In this document: positions 50,321-58,755 of the stretch, piece after piece
How positions within the stretch are numbered: the first letter of the stretch is position 1
Layout of the letters: every line of letters starts with the position of its first letter
Assembly: GCF_900104745.1 (NCBI RefSeq)
Contig: NZ_LT629732.1
Location: forward strand, 2,777,981 to 2,841,980
Origin: Actinopolymorpha singaporensis
GTDB lineage: Bacteria > Actinomycetota > Actinomycetes > Propionibacteriales > Actinopolymorphaceae
Direction of reading: 5' to 3'
DNA length: 64,000 nucleotides
Position numbers and translations under genes: made by a program
The notes under the pieces: generated by a model
The model's input: only the letters and a program-made list of their open reading frames with translations
Database searches by the model: none
What the model was told of the DNA's origin: nothing

Positions 50321-51348
50321 CGGGGCCGGCGACAGCCGCGCAGGCGATGGGCAAGCACACGATGGGCGAGCACACGATGGGCGAGCACACGATGAGCGGG
50401 ACCTGGCTGGCGCTGGTCCCGGTGGTCGCCGGTGCCGTGGCGTACGGGCGGGCGGCCGGCCGGTTGCGGGCTCGCGGCGTCCGGTGGCCGTGGCGGCGTA
50501 CGGCAGCGGCCGCAGCCGGCCTGGCGGGCCTGCTCGCCATCCTGACCCCGGTGCTGACGCTGACCCCGCTGATGCCGCCGGGGGCGCACTTCCCGGTGCA
50601 CGTTGTGCGGCACCTGGTCCTCGCCATGCTCGCGCCGCTGTTGCTGGCGCTGTCCGCCCCGGTGACGCTCGCCCTGCGGACACTCGGCGGAGACGCCCGG
50701 CGGTTGCTGCTGGCGCTCCTGCACAGCCGGGTCGTGCGGGTGGTCACCTTGGCGCCGGTCGTGCTCGTACTCGAGGTCGGCGGGATGTACGCGTTCTACC
50801 TCACCCCGCTCTTCGCCGCGGCCGGCCGAGAGCCCGCCCTCGGGTTGCTGGTCGACGTACACATGCTGCTGGCCGGATGTCTGCTGACGTGGTATGTCGC
50901 GGGGCGCGACCCGATGCCTCGCCGGCCCTCCACCCGCACCGCCGCGGTGGTGCTGCTGCTCGCCGCCGGCAGTCACGACGTACTCGCCAAACTGATGTAT
51001 GCGGAGACGTTGCCCCGTGCTGCCGGCGGCGCCGAGCAGGTGCGGCTCGGTGCGCAGGTGATGTTCTACGGCGGAGACGCGGTGGAGGTGTTGCTGGCGA
51101 CGGCGCTGCTCACCGGGTGGTACGCCCGCGTTGGCCGCCGGTTGCGCGCGGAACGGCGGCGGGCGGCCGCTCAGGCGCCTGCGGGTTCGGTTCCCGCCGG
51201 CGCGGCACCGAGCGGTTCGGTGCTGGACGGTTCGGCGCTGGGCGGTTCGGTGCTGGATCGTTCGGTCGGCTCCGCCGCGGCCGTGGCCTCGGACCTGCCC
51301 GCACCGTCGGCCGGCTCGGGGCGCAGCGCTTCGTCCAGGGTGGGGTAG
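50317..51348 (+). CDS. CtaG-like cytochrome c oxidase assembly protein
   Basis: A 343-residue membrane protein of the CtaG_Cox11-type family with about seven helices. The conserved HFPVHVVRHLVLAMLAPLLLALSAPVTLALR and SHDVLAKLMY motifs supply likely copper ligands. The N-terminus repeats MGEHT three times and gives five in-frame ATGs (50317, 50347, 50362, 50377, 50392). I chose the first because it overlaps the DUF2243 stop (ATGA). The C-terminal 60 residues are a Ser/Gly/Val repeat overlapping the STAS gene. Confidence 0.85.
   Translation: MTGPATAAQAMGKHTMGEHTMGEHTMSGTWLALVPVVAGAVAYGRAAGRLRARGVRWPWRRTAAAAAGLAGLLAILTPVLTLTPLMPPGAHFPVHVVRHLVLAMLAPLLLALSAPVTLALRTLGGDARRLLLALLHSRVVRVVTLAPVVLVLEVGGMYAFYLTPLFAAAGREPALGLLVDVHMLLAGCLLTWYVAGRDPMPRRPSTRTAAVVLLLAAGSHDVLAKLMYAETLPRAAGGAEQVRLGAQVMFYGGDAVEVLLATALLTGWYARVGRRLRAERRRAAAQAPAGSVPAGAAPSGSVLDGSALGGSVLDRSVGSAAAVASDLPAPSAGSGRSASSRVG
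50347..50391 (+). repeat. 15-bp tandem repeat, three units, encoding Met/His motif
   Basis: ATGGGCAAGCACACG followed by two copies of ATGGGCGAGCACACG encodes MGKHT-MGEHT-MGEHT near the CtaG N-terminus. Confidence 0.9.
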
Positions 51349-51776
51349 ACGTCGAACACCCGGTCCAGGCCGGTGATGTGCAGGGCCCGGCGCGGACCTC
51401 GGGGCGGTGCGGCCAGGCGCAGGGTGACGTCGAGTGCGTCGGCGCGACGCTTGACGGCGAGCAGCGTGCCCAGGCCGGTGGAGTCGAGGAACGCCACCTC
51501 ACTCAGGTCGACCACCACGACCGGGCGGCCGTGGTGGATGAGCGGCAACAGATCGGAGCGGACCTGGGGGGCCGTGGCCACGTCGATGTCACCGGACAGG
51601 GTGACGACGAGGTGGCGGCAGGTCTCGGCGGTCCAGGAAACGTCGACGGCGGGAACGAGCACTCCAATCCCGGGAACGTTTTCAGGGAGGTTGCCGGGGA
51701 AACTGTCAGTCGGGCTGTCCGAAAAGCTGCCCGGAGAATCGCAATGTGGTTGGAGGGTCGGGGTCGGCTTGGTCAT
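51171..51776 (-). CDS. STAS-domain anti-sigma factor antagonist
   Basis: A 201-residue protein. The STAS domain is at about residues 50-150, with DLSEVAFLDSTGLGTLLAVKR carrying the phosphorylatable Ser of the SpoIIAA/RsbV type. An N-terminal 45-residue extension is low-complexity. The C-terminal 50 residues repeat SSTEP/SAEP and lie antisense to the CtaG tail (178 bp). ATG 51776 follows GAAGGA. It probably works in partner switching with an anti-sigma kinase encoded elsewhere. Confidence 0.87.
   Translation of the reverse strand: MTKPTPTLQPHCDSPGSFSDSPTDSFPGNLPENVPGIGVLVPAVDVSWTAETCRHLVVTLSGDIDVATAPQVRSDLLPLIHHGRPVVVVDLSEVAFLDSTGLGTLLAVKRRADALDVTLRLAAPPRGPRRALHITGLDRVFDVYPTLDEALRPEPADGAGRSEATAAAEPTERSSTEPPSAEPSSTEPLGAAPAGTEPAGA
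51211..51270. repeat. 15-bp repeat, four units, shared by two overlapping gene tails
   Basis: Units of the type AGCGGTTCGGTGCTG encode Ser/Gly/Val-rich repeats of CtaG on the plus strand and SSTEP/SAEP repeats of the STAS protein on the minus strand. Confidence 0.8.
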
Positions 51777-51859
51777 GGCCGGTCCTTCGCAGGGGTGCAC
51801 GGATGCGGCCTTTCGGCCACCGGCTGTTTTCCCAACCGCTTGCCACTGTAGCGCCGTAC

Positions 51860-52615
51860 TCAGCGTTCGAAAGGCCGGGGAGGGACAGGAGGCTTGCCAC
51901 TCACGCGGTTGATGAGGTCGGTGGCCACGTCCCGTAGCCGCCGGTTGTTGTTCTGCGAATGCCTGCGGAGGATGTCGAACGCCTGGTCAGCGTCGCAACG
52001 CTGCTGGCCCATCACGATGCCGACGGCCTGGTCGATGTAGGTACGGGAGACCAGCGCCTGCTCCAGTTGCGAAGTCAGGTCGGCCTGCTCGGTGTGACGC
52101 ACAGTGAGCGCCAGCGCCGTCGACGCCTGTGTGGCGAACGTCTCCGCCCGGGCACGCTGGTCCCCGTCGAAAGCGTTCGGCCGGTCGAACGCGTAGAAGT
52201 TGAGCGCGCCGAGAGTCTCGTCGCCCACTTTCAGCGGCAGGCTCAGGGAACACAGGACGCCGAGCTCGGCCGCGGCGGCGCTGTACTTGGGCCACGTCGT
52301 GTCCGTGGCCTGGCATTTCACCTCGAGGATGTGGCCGGTGTCGAGCGTGGCGATGCACGGGCCCTCGCCGAAGTCGTACTGCTTCTGGTCGACCAGGGCG
52401 GCGCGGTCGTCGCTGGTGGCGATCGTGATCGCCTCGCCGTCCCGGCGGATCGTGATGCCGCACGACGCGGGGGGGCTCGTGACCTCGGAGGCCAGCGAGG
52501 CAACCTGCTTGAGGAACTCCTCCAGCCGTGGGCCGGTGAGCAGCAGGGACTGCAGGGACCCCAGCAGACCGCTCAGGTCGACCGCCGGCGGATTGGGCTC
52601 CGGGCGCTGATCCAT
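51860..52615 (-). CDS. GAF-ANTAR transcription antitermination regulator
   Basis: A 251-residue protein. The GAF domain (FGEGPCIATLDTGHILEVKC; CSLSLPLKVGDETLGALNFYAF) is followed by ANTAR (LVSRTYIDQAVGIVMGQQRCDADQAFDILRRHSQNNNRRLRDVATDLI). ATG 52615 follows GAGGAG. It is upstream of the STAS gene on the same strand, separated by 83 bp, so both may answer to the same stress. Confidence 0.9.
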   Translation of the reverse strand: MDQRPEPNPPAVDLSGLLGSLQSLLLTGPRLEEFLKQVASLASEVTSPPASCGITIRRDGEAITIATSDDRAALVDQKQYDFGEGPCIATLDTGHILEVKCQATDTTWPKYSAAAAELGVLCSLSLPLKVGDETLGALNFYAFDRPNAFDGDQRARAETFATQASTALALTVRHTEQADLTSQLEQALVSRTYIDQAVGIVMGQQRCDADQAFDILRRHSQNNNRRLRDVATDLINRVSGKPPVPPRPFER

Positions 52616-52767
52616 CGGCGTCCGTCTCCTCACATTCCAACAGAAAGCGAGCAAGGCGACCGGTCGCACCTTGAGTGCCCGCTGAACTGTCCACCGTACG
52701 GGATCCGGGCCGGAAATGCCGATCGCGCCGGCCAAGGGGGCAGGGGCCGGCGCATGACCAGCCTCTA

Positions 52768-53499
52768 TCAGCGGTTCGTCCCGTGCAGGGCCACCGGGTC
52801 ACCCACCGTGATCGACCCCGGAGTGGCGACCGTGGCGAGCACGCCCAGGCAGTTGTCGTGCGCGGCCGCGATCATGCGGAGCACCTCTGAGGAGTGCGGG
52901 AGTGCGCCCTGGGCCAGGTTGACCATGACGCAGCGTTCGAGGGGCCGCACGAAGGTGAGCCGCACGGTGCCGATTCCGGCCTGCCGGCCCACCCAGTCGT
53001 CCTCGGCGAACGGCCGGCAGCCTGGCGGGGTCCGGACCAGGAGGTTGGGCCGGAAGCGGCGCTCGTCCACGGGCACGTCGGGTACGGCAGCTCGCACCCA
53101 GTCCAGCGTTGCCGTGGTGAGGACGCTGATCGGCAGCTCGTCGAAGTGCGAGATCTCGCCCTCGGGTGCCAGCTCGACGTCGTCCCGGTTCAGGTAGGAG
53201 CGCAGGAACGGGTTCGCGTCAGGTACGGGGTCGCCGTCCTCGTCGAGAAGGACGGGTTCGTCGGTGCCCGGAGCCAGCCGCGAGCCCAGCTGAAGCAGGC
53301 CGTCCATCCTGGTGAACCGCCGGGTGCTCTTGCCCGACCCCAGCTTCCCCCGTGCGTCGCGGACCGCGAACCGGCGGTCACCCACCAGGCCGCGCGCGTC
53401 GAGGTCCGCCTGTCGCAGCAGCTCGCCGCCGACCGACTTGATCGGATACCGCCAGACGCGTTCGACGACGCCGACTTCCTCCGCCCCGATTCCCTCCAC
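52768..53499 (-). CDS. MOSC-domain protein
   Basis: A 243-residue protein. The N-terminal beta-barrel begins VVERVWRYPIKSVGGELL, and the MOSC core includes RFRPNLLVRT and the conserved Cys in PLERCVMVNLAQG. This is the molybdenum-cofactor sulfurase C-terminal type fold, and the Cys would carry the sulfur or bind Moco. GTG 53499 has TACGGT 6 nt upstream. The coding frame continues upstream without a better start. Confidence 0.85.
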   Translation of the reverse strand: MEGIGAEEVGVVERVWRYPIKSVGGELLRQADLDARGLVGDRRFAVRDARGKLGSGKSTRRFTRMDGLLQLGSRLAPGTDEPVLLDEDGDPVPDANPFLRSYLNRDDVELAPEGEISHFDELPISVLTTATLDWVRAAVPDVPVDERRFRPNLLVRTPPGCRPFAEDDWVGRQAGIGTVRLTFVRPLERCVMVNLAQGALPHSSEVLRMIAAAHDNCLGVLATVATPGSITVGDPVALHGTNR

Positions 53500-53505
53500 G
53501 CCGAG

Positions 53506-53511
53506 ACCGTA
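53506..53511 (-). promoter_or_regulatory. Leaderless -10 hexamer of the MOSC gene
   Basis: TACGGT on the minus strand ends 6 nt before GTG 53499. Confidence 0.55.
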
Positions 53512-53542
53512 GCCGTCGGTGGAGGCGGGGTGGAAGGACAGG

Positions 53543-53983
53543 TCAGGCGCTGAGCTGGCTGAACATCCAGCGGTGGCCTTCCGGGTCGGCGGCCCGGTAG
53601 AGGATTCCGTGACCGGTGTCCTCCACCTCCGACAGCATCGCGGCCCCGCCGGCCTTGGCTCGGTCGAAGTGCGCACGCACGTCGCCGACCTGCACGAACA
53701 CGCCGTTCACGATGTACGGGGTGTCCATCCAGCGCCTGGCGGCCTCGCAGGTCCGCACGTGCGTGGCGGGGCTCTCGTACCCGTTGGCGAAGTCGACGAG
53801 CATGACGACACCCTGACCGGTGCCGTCGCCGTGGGCGAGTTCGGCGTGCGTGATGCGCCCGTCGTCGTCGGTGAACCGGAAGCGCTCGGTGAAGCCGAAC
53901 GCGGTGGTGAGGAACTCGATCGCCGCACTCGCGTTCTCGTAGGCGAGCATCGGAACCACGGTGGGGAGCTTCGTCTCGGTCAT
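53543..53983 (-). CDS. VOC-family (PhnB-like) protein
   Basis: A 146-residue protein. VVPMLAYENASAAIEFLTTAFGF and YRAADPEGHRWMFSQL are PhnB-like VOC motifs. ATG 53983 is chosen over an upstream in-frame start at 54019, which would run into the divergent ArsR promoter. It is divergent from an ArsR-SRPBCC/VOC operon with only 46 bp between starts, so co-regulation is likely. Confidence 0.87.
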   Translation of the reverse strand: MTETKLPTVVPMLAYENASAAIEFLTTAFGFTERFRFTDDDGRITHAELAHGDGTGQGVVMLVDFANGYESPATHVRTCEAARRWMDTPYIVNGVFVQVGDVRAHFDRAKAGGAAMLSEVEDTGHGILYRAADPEGHRWMFSQLSA

Positions 53984-54029
53984 GCCGCGCAGCTTGCCAA
54001 TTGTTAGCCAAAAGTGCAACTATTTCGGC

Positions 54030-54374
54030 GTGGTGAACCAAACGGAATCGCGGGTGGACGAGGCGTTCGGCGCCCTGGCCGACCCGACCCGCCGCCGCGT
54101 CGTCGAGTTGCTCGGCGCCCGGCCCTACCGCGCCGGCGACCTGGCCCGCGAGGTCGGCACGTCCGCACCGGTGATGAGCCGGCACCTGCGCGTCCTGTTG
54201 CGGGCCGGCCTGGTGACCGACGAGCGGCCACCCGACGACGCCCGGGCGCGGATCTTCTCGCTGCGTGCCGACCAGCTCGCCGCGGTGTCGGCCTGGCTGG
54301 ACCAGGTGCAGGCCCACTGGACCGAGCAACTCGGCTCGTTCCGCCGGCACGTCGAACGCCGGAGCCGCTGGTGA
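54030..54374 (+). CDS. ArsR-family transcriptional regulator
   Basis: A 114-residue winged-helix regulator: DEAFGALADPTRRRVVELLGARPYRAGDLAREVGTSAPVMSRHLRVLLRAGLV. No metal-binding Cys box is present, so it belongs to the non-metal branch that accompanies SRPBCC proteins. GTG 54030 has AACTAT 6 nt upstream. The next GTG (54033) is an alternative. Its stop overlaps the downstream gene by 4 nt (GTGA). Likely a repressor of the divergent VOC gene and its own operon. Confidence 0.88.
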   Translation: MVNQTESRVDEAFGALADPTRRRVVELLGARPYRAGDLAREVGTSAPVMSRHLRVLLRAGLVTDERPPDDARARIFSLRADQLAAVSAWLDQVQAHWTEQLGSFRRHVERRSRW

Positions 54375-55240
54375 GCCGTACGTCCGCCCAGGCCAGCGTC
54401 GAGGTCGACGTCGACCGGTTCACCGCGTTCACGATCTTCACCGAGGAACTCGACCTGTGGTGGGTGCGCGGGCCGATCAACCACCACGACAGTTCCCGGC
54501 TCGCCGAGCTGCGGATGGAGCCCGGTGTCGGCGGCCGCGTACTGGAGATCTACGACGAGTCCACCGGAGACGTCCTGGAGACCGAGCGGATCACCGTCTG
54601 GGAGCCGGGCGCCCGGCTGGTCCTGCGGGGCAGCGTGCAGGACACCGAGACCGACGTACGGTTCGAGCCGACCTCGACCGGTGGCACCCGGGTCCACGTG
54701 TCGCAGTACCTCCGTCCCGGCGGCGACCCGGCGACCGTCGGGTTCGGGTGGGCCAACATGCTGCGCACCTTCCTGGCGTGGAGCCTGCGCCGCGACACCG
54801 CGCCGCGTACACCACGCGAGGTCGGCCGGCTGGGACTGGCGCTGTACTACCGAGACCCGGTGGCCGCGGCGCGCTGGCTGCGGGAGGTGTTCGGGCTCGG
54901 CTCCTGGGACGTCGACCGCACACCCGCCGAGGGCGAGCACGCAGAGTGGGTCGACTTCCACGTGGGCGACAGCCTGGTGATGCTCTTCCGGCAGGAGCAC
55001 GAGGACGGCGGTGCGGACGGCGGTGCGGTCCCCGGGATGGACGGTGGCGGACCGGAGCCGCGGCGTACGCGCGTTCCATGGGTGCACGTGGACGACCTGG
55101 ACGCGCACTTCGCCCACGCCCGCGACCACGGGGCGCGGATCGTCGCCGGGATCGGTTCGCACCCGTTCCGCAGCTACGTCGCCGAGGACCTCGAAGGACA
55201 CCAGTGGGTCTTCGCGCAGGCCCGGCCGACCATGCGCTGA
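54371..55240 (+). CDS. SRPBCC (AHSA1-like) / VOC fusion protein
   Basis: A 289-residue two-domain protein. Residues 1-145 are an AHSA1-type SRPBCC domain (RFTAFTIFTEELDLWWVRGP; ETERITVWEPGARLVLRG). Residues about 155-289 form a VOC domain (LALYYRDPVAAARWLREVFGL; VAEDLEGHQWVFAQARP). In related operons these are usually separate proteins. GTG start overlapping the ArsR stop. Function unknown; a small hydrophobic ligand is likely. Confidence 0.87.
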   Translation: MSRTSAQASVEVDVDRFTAFTIFTEELDLWWVRGPINHHDSSRLAELRMEPGVGGRVLEIYDESTGDVLETERITVWEPGARLVLRGSVQDTETDVRFEPTSTGGTRVHVSQYLRPGGDPATVGFGWANMLRTFLAWSLRRDTAPRTPREVGRLGLALYYRDPVAAARWLREVFGLGSWDVDRTPAEGEHAEWVDFHVGDSLVMLFRQEHEDGGADGGAVPGMDGGGPEPRRTRVPWVHVDDLDAHFAHARDHGARIVAGIGSHPFRSYVAEDLEGHQWVFAQARPTMR

Positions 55241-55256
55241 CCGGCATCCCGCGCAC

Positions 55257-55291
55257 AGCCAGACCGTTCGGGTTCGGCCGAAGGGTCGGCT
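55257..55291. promoter_or_regulatory. Imperfect dyad ahead of the EamA gene
   Basis: An inverted repeat around TTCGGCCGAA extends outward with two bulges (AGCC...GGCT). It covers the expected -35 of the EamA promoter, so it may be an operator, or the terminator of the SRPBCC-VOC gene. Confidence 0.4.
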
Positions 55292-55294
55292 GCC

Positions 55295-55300
55295 TACAGT
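55295..55300 (+). promoter_or_regulatory. Leaderless -10 hexamer of the EamA gene
   Basis: TACAGT ends 6 nt before GTG 55307. Confidence 0.55.
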
Positions 55301-55306
55301 CGTCCG

Positions 55307-56311
55307 GTGAGCACGACCGAAACCCCCGATGTCCCGTCCGCGTCATCGGCGTCCCGGCCCTCCGGCTGGTTGCCGGCGCTGGCCGCCGCGACCACCGTGC
55401 TGTTGTGGGCCTCGGCGTTCGTGGCGATCCGCCACGTGGGCGCCCACCTTTCGCCCGGAGCGCTGTCGCTCGGGCGGCTGCTCGTCGGCAGCGTGGTGCT
55501 GGGCGTGGTGATGCTCGCCCGGCCGTCGCCCCGGCCGGCCCCGTCGATGTGGCCCCGGCTGGTGGTGTGCGGAGTGTTGTGGTTCGGCGTCTACAACGTC
55601 GCGCTGAACGCCGCCGAACGCCGGGTCGACGCCGGCACCGCGGCGATGGTGGTCAACGTCGGGCCGATCCTGATCGCCCTGCTGGCCGGGCCCTTTCTCG
55701 GCGAGAGGTTCCCGGCCGCACTGCTGCTGGGCAGCGCGGTCGCGTTCGCCGGCGTGGTGGTGATCGGGGTGGCGACGTCCTCGGGGTCGGGTGCGGACAC
55801 CGCGGGCGTGGTGTTGTGCCTGGTGGCCGCGGTCGCCTACGCAGTGGGGGTGGTGGCGCAGAAGCCACTGCTCGCGCGGCTGCCGGCGTTGCAGGTGACC
55901 TGGCTGGCATGCGTCATCGGGACGGTCGCCTGTCTGCCGTTCGGGCCGGAGCTGGTACGCGAGGCGGCCGCGGCCCGGCCGTCCACTCTGGGGTGTGTGG
56001 TGTTCCTGGGGGCGTTCCCGACCGCGATCGCGTTCACGACCTGGGCGTACGCGCTGTCGCGGACGAGTGCCGGCCGGATGGGTGCCACGACGTACCTCGT
56101 ACCGCCGGTGGCGATCCTGCTCGGGTGGCTGCTGCTCGGCGAGGCGCCTGCGTCGCTGGCGTTCGCCGGGGGAGCGCTGACGCTGGTCGGGGTGGCGCTC
56201 ACCCGGCGGGGGACGACGAAACGGGCCCGTCAGGCAGGCGTGGCGGTGTCGACGGGCTCGGTGTCCTCGGCGGACTCGGCGGCGGTCTCGTCGCCGTACG
56301 ACCGAAGGTGA
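55307..56311 (+). CDS. EamA-family (DMT) transporter
   Basis: A 334-residue protein with ten predicted helices arranged as two EamA repeats (about residues 25-155 and 165-295). GPILIALLAGPFLGERF and PPVAILLGWLLLGEAPAS are the usual end-of-repeat motifs. It probably exports a metabolite. The last 82 bp overlap the convergent MFS gene, and the C-terminal 35 residues are Ser/Ala-rich. Confidence 0.9.
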   Translation: MSTTETPDVPSASSASRPSGWLPALAAATTVLLWASAFVAIRHVGAHLSPGALSLGRLLVGSVVLGVVMLARPSPRPAPSMWPRLVVCGVLWFGVYNVALNAAERRVDAGTAAMVVNVGPILIALLAGPFLGERFPAALLLGSAVAFAGVVVIGVATSSGSGADTAGVVLCLVAAVAYAVGVVAQKPLLARLPALQVTWLACVIGTVACLPFGPELVREAAAARPSTLGCVVFLGAFPTAIAFTTWAYALSRTSAGRMGATTYLVPPVAILLGWLLLGEAPASLAFAGGALTLVGVALTRRGTTKRARQAGVAVSTGSVSSADSAAVSSPYDRR

Positions 56312-57813
56312 CGGAACATCACGCCGGACACGACGGCGACCGCGGTGAGGACCACCGCGCCGACGACCGCGGTGATCGCCAGGCCGCCGGTGAACGCATC
56401 GCGCGCGGACCCCAGCAGGGCCGCGGCCAGCGGCTCGGGCAGTCCGCCGGCGGTGACCACTGCGCCGGGGAGGCTCTCCCGCGCCGCGTCGGCGGCCACG
56501 GCCGGGACCCCGGCGGGAACGCTGACCTGGGCGCCGTAGAAGGCCGCCGCGATGCTGCCGAGCGTCGCCACGCCGAGGGCGACGCCGAGTTCGCCGCTGG
56601 TCTCCGACATGCCGGAGGCGGCTCCGGCCTTCGTTGGTGGTGCCGCGCCGACGATCAGGTTGACCCCCAGCGCGGACGGCGCGGCGATCCCGACGCTGGC
56701 CAGTGCGAAGCCCACCAGCAACGTGACCAGTCCGTAGCGACCGGCCGCCAGCGCGACCACCAGCAGCCCCAGCGCCGCGATCGCGAACCCGCCCGCCGAG
56801 ACGACCGCCGGGCGGAACCGGCGGGCCAGCTGCGGGGTGAGCATCGAACTGATCGCCATCGCGACGTTCACCGGAATGGTGGCCAGGCCCGCCCGCAGCG
56901 GCGACAGACCGGCGACGAGCTGGAGGTACTGGCTGATCAGCAGGAACGTTCCGGCCATCACGATCGCGCCGCCGAAGTTCATGCAGAGCGCGGTGCTGAA
57001 CCGGCGTGAGCGAAAGAGCTCCAGGTCCAGCAGAGGATCGTCAAGACGAGTTTGACGACGGCAGAAGAACACGCCGAACGCCAGGCCGGCCACGACCGCC
57101 AGTGCGGGCCCCGCGTGCCAACCGCCGTGGGCGAGCTCCTTCAGGCCGTACACCACCGGGAGCACCGTGGCGAGCGCCAGGGCCACGCTGGCCAGGTCGA
57201 TGCGGCCGGCCGGCTCGTCCCGGAACTCCGGCAGGAGGGCGGGTGCCATGGCCAGCAGGAGCACCATCACCGGGACGCCGAGCAGGAACGCCGAACCCCA
57301 CCAGAAGTTCTGCAGGAGTACGCCGCCGACCAGCGGCCCGACGGTCATGCCGACCATGAAGCACGTCATCCACACCGCGATCGCCACGCCCCGCTGGTGC
57401 TGGTCCCGGAACATCGTCCCGATCAGCGACAGGGTCGACGGCATGAGGGTGGCACCGGCGACGCCGAGCAGGGCGCGGGTGGCGATCAGCATCTCCGCGG
57501 AGGTGGAGTACGCCGCGAGCACCGACGCGACAGCGAACGCCGTACCTCCGATCATCAGCAGTCGCCGGCGGCCGATCCGGTCGCCGAGGGTGCCCATCGT
57601 GACGAGGAAGCCCGCGATCATGAAGCTGTAGATGTCCATGATCCACAGTTGCTGGGTCGCGCTGGCGTCGAGACCCTCGCTCAGGTGGGGAAGGGCGAGG
57701 TAGAGGACGCTCATGTCGAGTGAGAGCAACAGCGTCGGCAATGCCAGCACGGCCAGCCCGGTCCACTCTCGTCGGCTTGCGCGGGGGCCAGGTGCGGTCG
57801 ACTGGGAAGTCAC
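56230..57813 (-). CDS. MFS multidrug-type exporter (DHA2, 14 helices)
   Basis: A 527-residue transporter with 14 predicted helices. Motif A is GTLGDRIGRRRLLM and a motif C-like segment reads MTVGPLVGGVLL. The N-terminal LSLDMSVLYLALPHLSEGLDASATQQLWIMDIYSF is typical of the EmrB/QacA subfamily. It likely exports drugs or toxic metabolites by proton antiport. GTG 57813 follows AAAGGAA. The next upstream gene is divergent across a 313-bp gap. Confidence 0.9.
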   Translation of the reverse strand: MTSQSTAPGPRASRREWTGLAVLALPTLLLSLDMSVLYLALPHLSEGLDASATQQLWIMDIYSFMIAGFLVTMGTLGDRIGRRRLLMIGGTAFAVASVLAAYSTSAEMLIATRALLGVAGATLMPSTLSLIGTMFRDQHQRGVAIAVWMTCFMVGMTVGPLVGGVLLQNFWWGSAFLLGVPVMVLLLAMAPALLPEFRDEPAGRIDLASVALALATVLPVVYGLKELAHGGWHAGPALAVVAGLAFGVFFCRRQTRLDDPLLDLELFRSRRFSTALCMNFGGAIVMAGTFLLISQYLQLVAGLSPLRAGLATIPVNVAMAISSMLTPQLARRFRPAVVSAGGFAIAALGLLVVALAAGRYGLVTLLVGFALASVGIAAPSALGVNLIVGAAPPTKAGAASGMSETSGELGVALGVATLGSIAAAFYGAQVSVPAGVPAVAADAARESLPGAVVTAGGLPEPLAAALLGSARDAFTGGLAITAVVGAVVLTAVAVVSGVMFRHLRSYGDETAAESAEDTEPVDTATPA

Positions 57814-58006
57814 GACGTTCCTTTCGGTCGTACTGCCGGTCCCGTCTCCTGGCCGTGCCGGTGGTGCCGCCGCGCAGCGAGTACGACGGTAGGTCCTCGG
57901 CCCGGGCGGGGAACAACCGGATCGTGTCCTCGGAGGAGACTCCGCGACGGCCGGAAAGTCATCGCCGGGGTTGGTCCCGGGAGGTTCGGGCGTCGACGGA
58001 TAAACC

Positions 58007-58036
58007 TTGACGGCTATATAACCAGAGCGGCATATT
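58007..58036 (+). promoter_or_regulatory. Promoter with dyad spacer ahead of the SRPBCC gene
   Basis: TTGACG and CATATT are spaced by 18 bp. The AT-rich GGCTATATAACC at 58012-58023 is a near-palindrome inside the promoter. The rest of the 57814-58126 gap shows no gene. Confidence 0.5.
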
Positions 58037-58126
58037 AGTCCCTGGCGCGCGGGAGTCTCGCTCTCTCGGCGCTCTCTCGGACCCACTGCGCCGACCTCGT
58101 ACGCACCGTCTCTTGGTAGGAGATCC

Positions 58127-58657
58127 ATGGACCGCTCAAGTTTTCGACCGAGCCCACCCGCCCCGGCGGAGGTCGTCCCTGACGACGACCGCTGGATGCT
58201 CGTCCTCGTCCGCGAACTCCGCCACTCACCCGAACGTGTGTGGGCGGCGCTGACCGAGGCGGACCGGGTGCGCGAGTGGGCGCCGTTCGTCCCCGACCGC
58301 GATCTCGGCCGGACCGGTTCCGCGACACTGACGATGGTCGACGGCTCCACGTCGGACGACCTCCCCTCGACCGTGCGCCGGGCCGAGCCGCCCCGGTTGC
58401 TCGAGTACACCTGGGGTTCGGACCTGCTGCGGTGGGAGCTCGACGCCCAGGGAGCGGGCACCCTGCTGACCCTGAGGCACTCGGTGGGCGATCGGGAGAT
58501 GGTGGCGAAGGTCGCCGCGGGCTGGCACCTGTGCCTCGACGTCGCCGAGCACCTGCTCGACGGGGAGCCCGTGGGCCCGATCCGCGGTATGGAGGCGATG
58601 GACTTCGGCTGGAGCGACGTCCACGACGCGTACGTGCGGATGCTGAAGGAACGCTAG
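58127..58657 (+). CDS. SRPBCC (AHSA1-like) protein
   Basis: A 176-residue single-domain protein: VRELRHSPERVWAALTEADRVREWAPF and LLEYTWGSDLLRWEL are AHSA1-type motifs. The ATG follows TAGGAGATCC. Function unknown. It is 98 bp ahead of the LigD polymerase gene on the same strand but that gene has its own -10. Confidence 0.88.
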   Translation: MDRSSFRPSPPAPAEVVPDDDRWMLVLVRELRHSPERVWAALTEADRVREWAPFVPDRDLGRTGSATLTMVDGSTSDDLPSTVRRAEPPRLLEYTWGSDLLRWELDAQGAGTLLTLRHSVGDREMVAKVAAGWHLCLDVAEHLLDGEPVGPIRGMEAMDFGWSDVHDAYVRMLKER

Positions 58658-58743
58658 CCAAGCCGTACGGGAGCCGGATTGGCGGAGTGGTGATCGGCAG
58701 CGCGCGTACCGCGTCGTCTTCCCGTGACCAGCGTGGTTCCGCC

Positions 58744-58749
58744 TATCGT
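58744..58749 (+). promoter_or_regulatory. Leaderless -10 hexamer of the LigD gene
   Basis: TATCGT ends 6 nt before ATG 58756. Confidence 0.55.
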
Positions 58750-58755
58750 GAGCCC

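Noticed and set aside
54265-57009. A 914-codon plus-strand open frame
   Set aside because: It runs through the SRPBCC-VOC, EamA and MFS genes in a wrong frame and consists of low-complexity Arg/Gly sequence.
57814-58126. A coding gene in the MFS-SRPBCC gap
   Set aside because: The long open frame here is only the upstream extension of the MFS frame. It lacks coding bias and lies before the AAAGGAA-GTG start.
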